Shown: positions 10,106 to 21,804 of the stretch, piece after piece
Numbering within the stretch: position 1 is the stretch's first letter
Layout of the letters: every line of letters begins with the position of its first letter
Source of the DNA: Paracamarosporium sp. OC-R06-R3
Lineage: Eukaryota > Ascomycota > Dothideomycetes > Pleosporales > Didymosphaeriaceae
DNA: 64,000 bases
Assembly (NCBI GenBank): GCA_019828545.1
Contig: JACVRA010000050.1
Location: 744,001 to 808,000, forward strand
Direction: 5' to 3'
Made by a program: the position numbers and the translations under genes
Notes under the pieces: model-generated
Database searches by the model: none
The model's input: only the letters and a program-made list of their open reading frames with translations
What the model was told of the DNA's origin: nothing

Positions 10106-11780
10106 TTAAAGCTCTCCTCCGGCCGCACGTTTCTTCTCTTCACTCGCCAACCTCCATCTCATCCCGTTATTCATTATCCAGAACACTACAATGATTAAAA
10201 CGGCATATACTAGTCCCAGCAATGTAAAGGCCCACCCCGGGTTCATTGCATGACACATAGGGATGATGGCAGCGCATCCGGCCGCGCTCATCAGGCACCG
10301 CACAAAATTGACCGCCGCAGTCGCGGTAGCCGCTTGATGCCGGTGAAGGTCGATAAGCAACGTGTTTGTCTGGTTGAACGCTGTCGAGGTCCCAAACCCT
10401 ATAAAGAACAATGCTATTTCTGGTCCCGCAATATGTGTCCGGTACTTCACCATCCACCCGAATGCGATCAAGGCTACAGTTCCAATCATGTGTCCTGGCG
10501 CACCTACTTGGAGTCGTACTTTTTCTATGGGGAAGTGTCGAAGATCTTGCTGTTTCCCCTTGGCAATCATAAGGTTGTTGAGCGCAGCATGGCGCTTGAA
10601 ATTCCAGTCTACGACGTGGCCCATAGTCAGCGATGAGACCAAGCAGCCTGTACCGATGGCTATGTAGCACAGGCCGACTTTGAGTTCGTCAAGGCCATAT
10701 GCGTCCTTGAATAGATTTGGTAGTGCGGTTGAAACCAACATCATGCCAGTGAAGAAGAGTCCGTTGTAGAGTAGAAGGACGCACGACTCTTTCTCTCCGA
10801 GAATGCGAAGGGTCTTGAGCGGATTCGGGAACGTGAAACTTCTTTTCTCAGTTGGTGGCTTTTGTTGTTCGTTTGAAACAGATTCCCTTCGCCTTCGGCG
10901 CTCCTGGAGGTAGCTGATGACAGAACGATTGACCCCTGTTGGAGGAATGGATCCATTGCCCACAACAGCGCGGCATGTTTCGGGGAAGAAGAAGACAAAT
11001 ATAGCGAGCAAGACACCAGCATAGATCGCTAGAAACCAGAAAATGCTCCGCCACCCCAAATACTGTGCCAGAACGCCTCCTAGAAGGTAGTGACAGGTCA
11101 GTCGGTGTAAACCTCACTTCATAGATAAGGTGAACATACCAATGGTAGGGCCAAAGGCTGGTCCGAAAAGAATGCCCGAGGTCGCATAACCCATATATTT
11201 ACCTCGCTCCGCCGACGTGGATATATCAGCTACCACCGCGACTGAAAGTGCTATGGAAGCACTACACCCAAAAGCCTGCAAAATCCGCAGAAGTAGCAAT
11301 GCTACATAGTTCGTCTGAAGGGCCAGGCCAATGTTTGCCGCGATGAAGATGACAAAACAAATTATAAAGGATAGCCTGCGGCCACTACTATCAGACATGC
11401 CGGCAATGATGGCGGGAGCAATAGCTTGCGCAATCTATCCAAATCAGTCTCTGGAAGCCTTCAAGGCATGTGAACAGGTGTCTCACCATATATGTCGTGA
11501 CTGCGATGTTCGTCATTGTCGGCGTCACATTCAGCACATCTGAAAGGACATTCAATGCTGGGTAAAATAGTGTTGCGCCGAAGGGCGATATTATTGCCGA
11601 GATGCTCACTAAGAAGATAATCCATATCTTCATTCGCGAGCTGAACGTTGAATAAGGCGGTCCTGAGACTTGTCGTTGAAGCGCGACCTCAACACCTTTC
11701 TCTATATCTTTGATGTCAGAGTCTAGCTTCTTGTCTTCTTCTCTCGGTTCATCTATTGATAGCTCTTCTGGAGTCTTCAT
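10106..11780 (-). CDS. MFS drug:H+ antiporter (DHA1-type) transporter
   Basis: Predicted plasma-membrane protein of 520 aa in minus-strand exons 11780-11487, 11434-11140 and 11079-10106. The charged N-terminal cytosolic region (~50 aa) is followed by IISPFGATLFYPALNVLSDVL (TM1). Then come the loop 2-3 motif MSDSSGRRLSF, the TM4 segment RILQAFGCSASIALSVAVVADI, and TM5 with the antiporter motif C-like stretch GYATSGILFGPAFGPTIGGVLAQYLGWRS. A hydrophilic central loop (VISYLQERRRRRE...) precedes the second half. It resembles fungal Qdr/Flr-type exporters. It converges on the oxygenase gene with 195 bp between them. It could export a toxic intermediate, but general drug efflux is as likely. Confidence 0.9.
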
Positions 11781-12408
11781 GATTGACTGTCTCGCTCCAG
11801 GAGAAGAGCGCGAGGAAAACCATGCATGCGCGAGGCGTTGCGGACAAGCATCTTTATCTCTGTTACGGAGCGAGCCCTAGTGACCACATTTAGTCCCAAA
11901 AGGTGCTGGTGTTGTGGATCGATCAGTATTGCCGATATACCCGTGCGCTCACAGGTGGGTGACGCCTCCACACCCGCGCTTATTCCAGGGTGTGTTTGCG
12001 GGGACCGGAAAAGCGTGCATTTGTACGACGTGCAAAACAAGAATCGGCCAAGAGCCGCCAGGCTGATGGGATACAGGAAAGAACACCAAGTTGCAATCCA
12101 TTCGAGCTCCTGGACCCTTCGTCCCCAGATACTCGTCAGTGCCGCTTCGGCCGAAGTCGCAGATGTTCTACGTCACCTTACCATATTAAGAAGCTACCGT
12201 ATGTGCAGCGATACTCACACCGCATTAACGTTGCTCGTATCTGGACGCAGGGCATGCTAGAGCAGCGTCATACTGGACGCTGCGTCACTATGTCATGGAA
12301 GGTAGGTTGTTTGTTCACGTCCTTGCTAGTCTAGAAAAAACAGTTGAGGCCATCGGAATGACTCGACATACTGTATGGGCTCCGGTCCAATTCCGACTGC
12401 GGCCCCCC
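11781..12408. other. Intergenic, no gene seen
   Basis: Upstream of the DHA1 transporter and downstream of the GATase-like gene, both on the minus strand. The overlapping open frames at 11826-12334 are not supported by any family pattern. Confidence 0.5.
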
Positions 12409-13316
12409 TCACCGCACTTTATCATCGTCACCATGGAAGAACCGTAGCACTGCTCCCGCCACTAGGAGCCCATCGTGCATCCATTCTGCTCTCTCGTGCG
12501 CCTCTTCAGCGTCGCTTTTCTCCACAACACCGCTTTCCACCCTTATCTCCAGCTGTCTCTTCACCATTTTCTCGTCAAACTCCATATGCCCTTGGGTGGT
12601 GAAAAGTCTCCTGGGGATGTACACTCCTTGCACACCAGTATGATCGCTCGTTCCCCAGACGTGGACATCTGTACCCGGGTCCAATAAAGATGTACTCGCA
12701 GGTGATGGTGGATTTACCACATAGTCGATATGCATCTGATGTAGGCGGATATGCGTCTCCGACGAGGGAAGTCTAAAGAGCCAACGTCCAACACTAGTAA
12801 GTGCAATTGGGGTATGCGAAAGCTCCCATTCATTGTTTTCCTTTGGTTTGACCTCCGAGCCCAAAACGCGACACAGTATTTGATGACCAAAACAGATCCC
12901 AGTAAACTTTATGTCGGGCCGATGCATCCATATATCTGACAGTGTCAGAAACCTCCATGGCGCCTAACTTTCGAATACATACGTTTGATCAACTTCATGA
13001 GTTTTAGCACCCACGCCTCATTACTATGCGCATCGAATACGCTTCCTGTGATTAAGATGGCGTGTATATCATCTGTTATTTCCGAAGGCTCCGGTATCCT
13101 GCCACCTCGCGGCTCGACTGCATACATTATAATAGTCTCGATGGCAAGCTTTGGGTCATGTTGTTCCCCTGCGCGTACCAGAACTTCGTTTAGCACTTCG
13201 CCAAACGACCCTCTTTCTTCCCGAGTATCCGGATGGGGATCGTCTGTTTCGAGAACGAGCATGCGGACTTTATCAGGGTGCTCTGACGCAATCACACGCG
13301 CCTCAGGCGGTGCCAT
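12409..13316 (-). CDS. Class I glutamine amidotransferase-like protein
   Basis: DJ-1/PfpI-superfamily GATase1 domain of 286 aa in exons 13316-12983 and 12935-12409 (47-bp intron). The core reads VRMLVLETDDPHPDTREERGSFG, then the oxyanion strand ILITGSVFDAHSN and the nucleophile elbow GICFGHQILCR with Cys126. It ends with a distal region ...VYIPRRLFTTQGHMEFDEKM that supplies the catalytic His-Glu pair. Yeast YLR126C-like proteins have this layout, and their substrates are undefined. I start at MAPPEARV. An in-frame ATG at 13466 would add 50 residues rich in Arg, resembling a mitochondrial presequence, but they are not conserved-looking. Whether this belongs to the adjacent cluster is uncertain. 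Confidence 0.85.
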
Positions 13317-14778
13317 GTTTGCTGCGAACGAGGAAAATCCGGATTGAAAGGACTTGGATTTGGTATTTTCTTGTGTCCGTCCTGGGCAAGAGAATGATGA
13401 TCCAGGTCTCAAAGGTGGGTGCCGGAGCTGTAGCAAAGCTGGCCAAAGGCGAGCGCGGCGCAACATAAGTAAAGGCGAGGAATGAACGGCGCTTTCATTG
13501 TGTAGCTTGGCGCAGGCGACAACGAGTTTTCACGAAGCTGAAATTATACGTCTTGACGTAGGTCAAGCATTACGACGGTTGTGTTGCCGTGAGCAGTGGG
13601 TCTTATAACGTAATAGACAGACCAAGGTGGTAGTGGACCAAGAAATCTAAGACTACAAGACTTACTTAGGCGTCTTCGCTGAAGGATGGCTTTCAGCAAC
13701 AGGTTTCAACGATGAGTTTCCTCGATAAGATGGCGGTTGCACCAGACTGTGTGTTATACGAATCTTTTATTGAGAGCTCGAGTGTACCCAAACAGGAATA
13801 CAGGAGTTTCACATGTGGAGTGCTCCAAGACCTCGATTCAACTATTCTAAAAACTTGAGATGTATAGGCGCCTCGTATGCAGAGTTGGATCAGACGTGGC
13901 GCACGTACAACGAAGAGGAAATAGCGAAGGGTGGTGATAGTGGCTGTAGCGCATCTCTCAGAATAGGTGCGCACTTCTCAGACTAGCTCCTCCAAGCAGC
14001 GAACGCACCACCACACCACGATACTTTAAGTTTTCGAACAAATGTCTATAAGCACAACGAAGCGAGCACAGATTCCCATTAAACCTATAGACTCTCAACT
14101 GACTATTCCTCATTAAACACCGCAAGCGAATAATAAGTCTTGCCCTCTTACCCTCAACAACATCTAACGACCCTGACAAGCTGGAAAGGATTTCCTCATT
14201 AATAGCTTCCTTACAGGACTGAATAATTTCTCAATACTACTTGAGATAGTGAACAAGTTGCTCTACACTTCTTTAATGGAACAATCGAAACTAACTTCCG
14301 CTCGCTCATCAAAGTGTAGAGTCTGCGCAAAAGAGAAAGACTGTACCACCTCCTGGCGTGCTTTGGATTCGCATTCATAGGACTTAAAACGACGCTAAGC
14401 AGTTGCTCATGTGCTGGAGATTAAGAGCTGGTTGAATTTGCGGAAAGGAATGTGCGGGATTGTGGGATGGCTTTCAAGGTATTTCCGCCTGACGAAAACG
14501 AACATACTCAGCAATGCGAAAACAGATCTATGACTTCGCTCATCAACGTATATTGCTGTGCTCGTGACTGAGTGAATAGTATCTTTCCTCTCGATGACCT
14601 ACCGCTTTGGAATAGACGCTCATGGTATGAGGTCTACCATCCGATGATATAGCACGCAACACAAACTCTTCACAAATCATTTAATGTACACAAGTGCCGA
14701 ATCAAGTTTAACGTCAACACTTCATGGTTCACTTCGGTTTTACGTACACCTTGATTCTGGAGTTCGACATTTGCAAAT
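13317..14778. other. 1.46-kb gene-free stretch
   Basis: AT-richer DNA with only short overlapping frames (60-90 codons, both strands), none resembling a known family. I see no repeat or mobile-element end. Confidence 0.5.
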
Positions 14779-16055
14779 TCATTTGCCGCCCCATACCTCA
14801 GTAAGGAAACTCTCGATAGGAGTGAATCGATAATTAGGAAACATTTGGTTGAGTTCATTCGACCCGTCCCAGGCCCCTCTAGCAGTGCTTAGCAGCATGC
14901 CGACAGTAACCTGTTTGAGCATTTGAGCAGCCTCATCTTCAGAAACAGCTTGGTGAGGTACTTCTAAACCCCAAGACGTTGTCAAGTTTCCGTTTTCTAA
15001 ATCCTCAATCTTGACCTTCTCAACGGAGAATGGATAGCCTATCAAAAGGTAAGTCCAGTCGAATCTCTCACATACTTCGCCACACGCACCTCGAACGTTC
15101 TCACCGATTGCAATGATCTGCGCTGCTGTGGCTTTGTTTCCTTGTATTCCACCGATCTCGGGCCAGGTAGCTTCATAGTCAACTGCCATGGCAACGACCG
15201 CGGCAAAATCAGTCACTGTGGTCAACGTCATGACAGCTTGTTCGTATCCGTCAACTAGTATGGCGCGTCTGTTCTGGCAATCGAAAATGGTTCCGAGAGG
15301 ACTGAGGTGTTTGCTTGTTTTGTGTGGGAATGCCAGATAATTCAAGAAGAGACCTGGTTGGAACAGACAGTATTCAAGAACCTTGAGAAACACGATTAGC
15401 TCTACTCTAAGCGATACACTCAAATTCCAAGAGTTCTAGCATCATAATATGCATTTTGGAATGCACCTTTAAAGTTCAATGCATCATTGCGGTTAGGGTT
15501 TTATACCTTCTTTGGCTGGTTCACTTTCTTGAGGTATTCCCTGACCTTGGCTTTTCCTTCCCACCATGGCATGTTTGCTGTGCCAGCGCTGGTGAAAAGT
15601 CAGCTATCGCTCGTGTGGAGGTAGAACATTAGCTACCAACCTTCCGTACTCGCTTGGTGCGAAGCGTTTCACGCCGGCTAGGATAGCTGCATCGATGAGG
15701 TTCTTCTGGGATTCCTGATCAACATCTAGGAGGATCTGGATGAAAGATAGTACAGTGTGTACTCCGCGCAAGGCGTCGACCAAGGTGTTTTTGTCGCGGT
15801 AGTCCACAACACGCTGCGTGATCCTATTGTCAATGTTCTCTTTAGGAGCCTTCTTCCATGTTAGCGATATAGAGCTGGCTAGCTGACTGGTCATTCTACC
15901 CACACTCCGGGTCAAAATGATGATATCATGCCTGTCCGCCGCAATCAGTGCATCTATGACTTCCCGGGCAACCTCTTTGCACAATCAGCGCCAACATCAC
16001 TAATGTGCACAGGTGACTTACGACCGCTACCCCCAGCTATAGCGATGATTACCAT
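14779..16055 (-). CDS. NmrA-like / isoflavone reductase-family protein
   Basis: Atypical short-chain dehydrogenase of 350 aa in four exons: 16055-16022, 15974-15641, 15588-15507, 15381-14779. The largest intron is 125 bp. The first exon encodes only MVIIAIAGGSG, which splices to QVAREVIDALIAADRHDIIILTRS and gives the dinucleotide-binding glycine motif and beta2. Family hallmarks follow: GVHTVLSFI, AGVKRFAPSEYGSAGT, KAKVREYLKK, VLEYCLFQPGLFLNYL. Members either reduce small molecules with NADPH (isoflavone reductase, PCBER) or act as redox sensors such as NmrA, which controls AreA. The protein closely matches the reductase-like fungal set. It is divergent from a Zn2Cys6 regulator with 271 bp between start codons, so co-regulation is likely. 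Confidence 0.87.
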
Positions 16056-16326
16056 GCTGGAATGAAATATATAGTAGGGAAACTGAACACATGAATGCAG
16101 TTGCGCATTAGAAGTCCAGTCTTTTATATGTATTTGATCATGAATTGCTTCCACCGCGGCGAACTTGAGATGGGACTGACCAGGCACTTCCTGATCGGGT
16201 TTAACTCCGAACTTGCTTCCGCCGCGGCGGAAGAAAGCGGCTCTCTTCGTCTTTCCATCGTACCACCACTCATTCATCTGCTCGATACAAATAAATAACA
16301 TCCAATACAAGTATATCCGAGAGTTC
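16056..16326. promoter_or_regulatory. Bidirectional promoter with an 18-bp CCG/CGG palindrome and a second half-matching copy
   Basis: At 16216-16233 the sequence CTTCCGCCGCGGCGGAAG is its own reverse complement. A related but imperfect copy, CTTCCACCGCGGCGAAC, starts at 16148. Everted CCG/CGG triplets are the usual target of binuclear zinc-cluster proteins. The site lies 94 bp upstream of the transcription-factor ATG, which suggests autoregulation. That is inference. Confidence 0.5.
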
Positions 16327-18291
16327 ATGGATCTCAATGGCAATTCGGATAGGGCGGAGAGGTTGTCCACTATGCCAAGAAAGCGAAAAGTACGCAAAGG
16401 CACTCAAAGTTGCTGGGAATGTAAACGACGTAAAACAAGATGCATCTTCGCTACTCCTATCGACTCGATCTGCATGGGATGCAAAAGCCGGCAAACGAAT
16501 TGTCTCAGCCAAGAGTACTATGACGAGACGTCGGCAATCCGTACGAAAGCGCCCCACTCCAAGCGGATGGCTTCACTCCCACGTTCTGTTCAGCATCCGC
16601 GAACAAATGTAGCAAGATTCGAGGAACCAAAATCTTTGGATACGTTATCTTCTATGAAAGTCGCTGCACCCTCGGAACCATATCACAATATATCTTGCGC
16701 ACTTGCTAAGGTGTGGCCTTGTGACCGAGATATGGATCTGGTTTACAACACAACTATTGACTGTTCCAATATCCTTCGTGGTCCGTTGTATTCCCCGTAT
16801 TCGGATGTTGCATTCCATGGTACTCTATTGCCACACAATGTTCTGCAACTACCCTCTTGCGGATCTCATCCTGTGCTCTTCGCTAGAAAACTTCTGTTGC
16901 TAAGCGCGTTCCTCCAGCAGCTCTCTTCTCATGTTCCGAGCGATGCCTCAAATTTTGATGAAAAGGCCACCCAACTTTCAAACACTGCTATTGACCTGGT
17001 TACAACAAATGACGAGCTGATTCAGTCTGTCGAAGGCATCGAGTGTATTGTGATCGAAAGTATGATCCATAATAACCGTGGTAAGCTGCGTCGGGCATTG
17101 CTGTCTCTACGCAAGGCCATGGTGCTAGCTCAATTGATGGGATTACACAAACAAGTACAACCGGCATCACTAAAGGTCATTGAGTCGCAAACACGAACGC
17201 GAATCGACTTCGGCTATATCTGGTTCCGCCTAGTTGAATCAGACCGCTACCTCTCTCTGATGTTAGGTGTGCCACAAGCCTGGGCCGACAATCATTTTCT
17301 AGAGCGAAAGGATTTGGAGCTCTGTTCACCTATGGAGCAGATGGAACGATTACTTCTCGTTGTCGGTGGGCGCATTCTAGAACGCAACGAGAGGGACGTA
17401 CAAAATCTCGTAGTAACGCAAGAGATCGATCAACTTCTACAATGTGCAGCAACCTGCTTGCCACCGAAATGGTGGGTAATCTCAGCTCCCGACACCAAAG
17501 ATCACACGCAGATGAGCCGACTTATGCTTCAATTCACCCATTACTTCCTGTTGACGCAGCTACATCTTCCATATCTATTATATCCTTCCGATGACCACCA
17601 GTATACCTATAGTAAGATCACAGCAGTCAATGCAAGCCGCGATATATTGACTCGCTTCCTTGATCTCCGCAAAGATGAAACGATCACGTCCTACTGCCGT
17701 GGCGTCGACTTCATTGCTTTCTTTGCCAGTGCAGCCCTATGTCTGGCGCACATTGCTGGACAGCAGGCTTTTTCCGAAGACGGTGACGGCAGGAAGGTCT
17801 TCTCTTATCTCAACCACCAACATGTCAGTGATCGCGGTTTGGCAGAAATGACTCTTGAGCATATGGAGCGGACCGTGCACAATAACAATGACGCGATCGC
17901 TTCCCAACTTGTCAACCTGCTGCGGCCTCTTCTCATCATGGAAGAGTCTAGCAGCATCGGCGCTATCTTTACCGCAGACTTTAGGGTTAAGGACAACAGT
18001 GAAGACTGTGAGTGCGCGGGCCAAGTCAGTGACTGCGGGAACGCACTAGAAATCTTCATTCCACACTGTGGGAAGGTTCATGTGACGAGTGCCCTACTGG
18101 ATTTTGGATCGCAACTTGACCATAACTTGGAATGTATTGACAGTACGTGGGTTTCCGGAACGACTCCAGCCGAAACTATTGTCAGCGCTGGCAATGCAGA
18201 TACCGAAGTACCGGAATGCCTCGCTCTAGAGGAGAGCGATGAAGGGGACCATGACGTATTGACACAGGAAGATGCCTCCTGCGATGACTAG
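16327..18291 (+). CDS. Zn(II)2Cys6 binuclear-cluster transcription factor
   Basis: Predicted nuclear regulator of 654 aa in a single exon. The N-terminal zinc cluster has C29, C32, C39, C49, C52 and C59 (C-x2-C-x6-C-x9-C-x2-C-x6-C), preceded by the basic stretch MPRKRKVRKGTQ. The middle region contains the fungal-specific middle homology pattern (RRALLSLRKAMVLAQLMGLHK, then FGYIWFRLVESDRYLSLMLGVPQAW). The C-terminus is acidic (ESDEGDHDVLTQEDASCDD) and may activate transcription. I choose ATG 16327 because the frame continues upstream only through the palindromic promoter element. It likely controls the divergent NmrA-like gene and perhaps the cluster to its left. It does not look like a match to any named regulator I can recall. 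Confidence 0.92.
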   Translation: MDLNGNSDRAERLSTMPRKRKVRKGTQSCWECKRRKTRCIFATPIDSICMGCKSRQTNCLSQEYYDETSAIRTKAPHSKRMASLPRSVQHPRTNVARFEEPKSLDTLSSMKVAAPSEPYHNISCALAKVWPCDRDMDLVYNTTIDCSNILRGPLYSPYSDVAFHGTLLPHNVLQLPSCGSHPVLFARKLLLLSAFLQQLSSHVPSDASNFDEKATQLSNTAIDLVTTNDELIQSVEGIECIVIESMIHNNRGKLRRALLSLRKAMVLAQLMGLHKQVQPASLKVIESQTRTRIDFGYIWFRLVESDRYLSLMLGVPQAWADNHFLERKDLELCSPMEQMERLLLVVGGRILERNERDVQNLVVTQEIDQLLQCAATCLPPKWWVISAPDTKDHTQMSRLMLQFTHYFLLTQLHLPYLLYPSDDHQYTYSKITAVNASRDILTRFLDLRKDETITSYCRGVDFIAFFASAALCLAHIAGQQAFSEDGDGRKVFSYLNHQHVSDRGLAEMTLEHMERTVHNNNDAIASQLVNLLRPLLIMEESSSIGAIFTADFRVKDNSEDCECAGQVSDCGNALEIFIPHCGKVHVTSALLDFGSQLDHNLECIDSTWVSGTTPAETIVSAGNADTEVPECLALEESDEGDHDVLTQEDASCDD

Positions 18292-19414
18292 CATATACTC
18301 ATAATCAAGCAAGGAACCTAACTTGATGATAGCCATGTATCGAACGCGGCTACTGCAAGGAATCGAACTTGACAAATTTGGCTCATTCTTTGGCGTAGTG
18401 TACAGCGATACACTTGCTTTTCAGCACGCACTCGCAAGGGAGGCAACAGGTCAAAAACTGGAACATGAATCCAAGGAACAGTCACAAGTCGCTCGCAAAT
18501 GCATTGTCAAAGCGACAGTAAATGACGCTCGTGGTAACATCTCATCCAATTTCGATGCCGCTGGTCATGTGATCTGGTAACCTTGAATGTTACCAAGAAG
18601 CACTAATCGAATACCGCCTGAGCAGGAATGGGTTCGGCATCTGTGAAGTGCTGAGTCGTATAATGTAAGGCTAATACCCCGTGGGAGCAAGATCATGCTG
18701 GAATGCATTGTCACTAAAGTCCGTCTCATCACTTTTGCCTAAGTAATCGCTGGTACTATCCTATCGCTTCCTCGATATCCTACATGAACCATTGTGAGAT
18801 ATACCATTGGTCTTCCTTGGCTTGCATGTTATACTTATACTTCTCCACGTAGTGTCGTCGGTTAATAATTGCTTCATATAACTGTCGGCTGATAACACTT
18901 CGCGTTACACTATCCCGACGGGTCGCGTCATTCCAGAAACTCACAGCTGGAATAAAGAGGGCAGATAAATGACTTCCTGATCACTCCATTCCAGAAGAGA
19001 CTTGCACAAACGTTCTTCAACTTGCCTCACTTATCTCTAATAATTGCCAATGCTTACCAGCAGTGCAACTCCAGGACGGCGAGTAGTCCGGTTGGATCCA
19101 AAAGCTCCAGGTGGCCTGCTGCAATTATTGATTGCATGGAAGCACTCCCGAAGTGCGACTAGGCACAAGCGCATGATCTCTGATCTTGAAGCCAAGAATA
19201 CCATCTCCTCTTTCCGAAAGCATGTCAGACAGCGTCATGACAAAGCAGTAGTATATAAGAGACCTAGATTGCTGCTGAGTATAATCCCCCAGTTGCGGAT
19301 TAACAGCATCAGCACAGCTGATTTACCGCAACCTCTGACAGACTCCTGACAAAGTCCTTTGCAATTCTTCGTTTTATCTACCATATTCGAAGGCCTCTTA
19401 ACCAACTCGTCAAT
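18292..19414. other. Gene-poor stretch ending in the promoter of the secreted protein
   Basis: Short frames at 18323-18580 and 19044-19349 have no recognisable features. A TATA-type box (TATATAA, 19252-19258) lies 157 bp upstream of the next start codon. Confidence 0.45.
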
Positions 19415-19852
19415 ATGCGCTTCTCACTCGTGGCTGTCAGCATCATGGTTTCTACCGTGTGTGCACTCCCCGTGGCCTTGACCGCTACTCGCGATCAAGG
19501 CATTACCACTCGAGGGACTGCTCATGCCTACAACACCAACGTCGACTGGAATGACCTGGGATACAAAGACTACGACGAGTGGAAGGACGAAGGGGGTTGG
19601 AAAAACTATGATGAGTGGAAGAAGTACGCCGAGAAATATTGCGACTGGGAAGGCGAGGGTTATGACTCATGGGAGGATTATTGGAAGGACAAGGGATATG
19701 AATTCTGGAAGGATCAGGGCTACAGTGACGAGGACTGGGAAGATTTCCAGGATTGGCTTGATTGGTTCAAGGATAGTGGATACAAGAACGCCTTCTGGGG
19801 CCATTGGGGAAAGAAAGGTTGGGGTCCAGGCTATGGAGGCTGGGGCCAGTAA
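19415..19852 (+). CDS. Small secreted tryptophan/aspartate-rich protein, effector-like
   Basis: Unrecognised protein of 145 aa. The first ~18 residues (MRFSLVAVSIMVSTVCALP) form a clean signal peptide, and a short pro-like segment follows. From about residue 44 it is built of degenerate units of the type G-Y/W-x-D/N-Y-D-E-W-K-D/K: GYKDYDEWKDEG, GWKNYDEWKK, GYDSWEDYWKDKG, GYEFWKDQG, GYSDEDWEDF. The end is Gly/Trp-rich (GHWGKKGWGPGYGGWGQ). It contains 15 Trp in total, many Asp/Glu/Lys, and only one Cys after the signal. It is single-exon with a TATATAA box upstream, in a gene-poor stretch. Size, secretion and context fit a host-interaction or wall-associated protein. No function is claimed. Confidence 0.8.
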   Translation: MRFSLVAVSIMVSTVCALPVALTATRDQGITTRGTAHAYNTNVDWNDLGYKDYDEWKDEGGWKNYDEWKKYAEKYCDWEGEGYDSWEDYWKDKGYEFWKDQGYSDEDWEDFQDWLDWFKDSGYKNAFWGHWGKKGWGPGYGGWGQ

Positions 19853-21804
19853 AAGATGTGGAAGTGGACTCTAGAACCACGGTTCTTCAAATTGACTTGG
19901 CCAGATGGTGATATTTAGCTTCGGAAATATGTTTTATACATCTGATAATGAAACGAGTATTCAAATCTTGCTATTGTAGCCTTTCGAATAATCCAACTCA
20001 TAGTCTCTGAGAATATTCTTTTGTGAACATGACAAAGAAAGAGGCCAATAGACCATGCTCATGAGTTTATATAATCACCAAGCATCAAGAATGCTTTGCA
20101 GACCGACATAGCCATTCCTATCTATGTTCGAACGTTTCGTGAACTGCGTAATATATGAGAAATATGTATACAACCTACTTTCTCTATTCACGCGGTATCT
20201 TCTTGTCAAGCCCGCAGAGAAGTACCATGAGGGGCCATTGTTTGACAGTAGAACAAAGCAAAAGGACTTGCTGAACAGGTACTTCTTAGACTCTTGGAAG
20301 AGCTCGTTCTCTACGTTCTGAAGCTTTTGACGATGTCGAGGGTGGGGAGCACTGACGTTGCAACGATATTGTATTGATAGAACGCTCTATATAATATAGA
20401 TGGTTTACAGCCAGAGCGCCGTAGTAATACTTCCCTAGCACGCTCCGCTTCAGTACGATTACTCCTAAATGGTCTTCTCAGTGCTACACCATCTTCAAAT
20501 CTATGATTACACTCACTTCTCCACCGCCTTAGATGAGATACTAATAAATCCAATTTCACTTCCTGGAATCGGAGCCATGCAGATCAGAACATTCTGGATC
20601 CGAGTACCAACACGTGGCATGATGCCTGCAGAGAATTTTCTTGGAAACGACCCCCACAAACGCCGCATATTCAAGGACGATCTTCTGGAAAAGTTGAGAG
20701 CGCAGATCCTGGCGAAGGGTATTGAGGGTTTCTGATTCTAGGAGTAAAGCGGGTCAGGTAGCGAGGCAACTGTAGGTTAAGACTGTCAATGTCGACTTCA
20801 TGATATCGTAGAACAAGCGGTGAAGAAGAGCAGGTTTGCAATAAAAACCTTCGAGAACTTAGAACATTCCTTGTGTGTCAGTGGAGTGTAAATGGAAGAA
20901 TATAAATAGAACTTGATAGTTGATGTTGTCAACAAAACATCGACAATGAGGTTTGACGCGTCCAACAGCGTAATCTTCCGAAAGGGAATCATTATACAGC
21001 TCATATTACTGCTCTTGCTGCATTTTTTACGCTATAGCGTTCAAATAGTGGCCAATATGCTGCATATACAGGGTTGATCGGAAATATAAGGTGGCCCCGA
21101 CTTACCTTCTCGTCCTTATGGAGTACCTCGGCCTCGATCACACAACCCAGCTACTAGAGTTTATTTCTAACAAGAACTGCTCAAGTATAGATTCGTCAAC
21201 CTCTTTATCAGTTACTAATGAAGCTATTGCCTCAGCTCGCATTGAACCCCACTTGTTCTTCGAAAACGGTTCATTGAGTACCGTAGAAACATGTTTTGGA
21301 CCCATAATACTACCGAAGCACTTGCAAAATGGCAATGGCATAACTTTCAGCGAGATTTCAGTGATGGTGTACAGGTAGAGATCCTTTTGGTCTGATCGTG
21401 TGGAGGCGCCGAACGCCGTGTGATCTTCTACTGAAGCGTACTGTTGTTCGGAAGAGTAAAACGGCTACGGTGTAAGCATTGCTCTACATATTAAACAGAA
21501 TTACAGTTGAGTGTTGTTTGCATCGAGAAATGTTACCATATGAACTGGTGACTTGTTAGGCCGAGTGCTTAGGATCAAAATTTGGCGATCGCAAGGGCCA
21601 GATCATCATTAGAGGCCTGCATAATGATCGAGCATGAGTATGCTCTGAAATTTTCAGGATAGTGATTTGAGACAAAAGAAGTGCATGAAGACGACGGGGC
21701 AACGCAGTAACCCCCTTCGGCGAAACTATTCTCCGATCTCGAACTTTTGGGCGCCGCAACAACCTACGCATCCAAACGCGCATTGCACACCCAGCTCGAC
21801 CACA
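19853..21804. other. 1.95-kb gene-poor stretch
   Basis: Contains several frames of 65-95 codons (for example 20469-20735 plus and 21091-21378 plus) with no signature, splice partner or signal peptide. I cannot support a gene here. The DNA is relatively AT-rich. Confidence 0.45.

Noticed and set aside
13317..13466. Arg-rich N-terminal extension of the GATase-like protein resembling a mitochondrial presequence
   Set aside because: Relatives start near the later Met; kept only as a possibility.
16213..16326. 38-residue N-terminal extension of the Zn2Cys6 factor
   Set aside because: It would translate through the palindromic promoter element; the ATG at 16327 sits just ahead of the zinc cluster as usual.
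20469..20735. 88-codon plus-strand frame
   Set aside because: No recognisable pattern and no supporting exon on either side.
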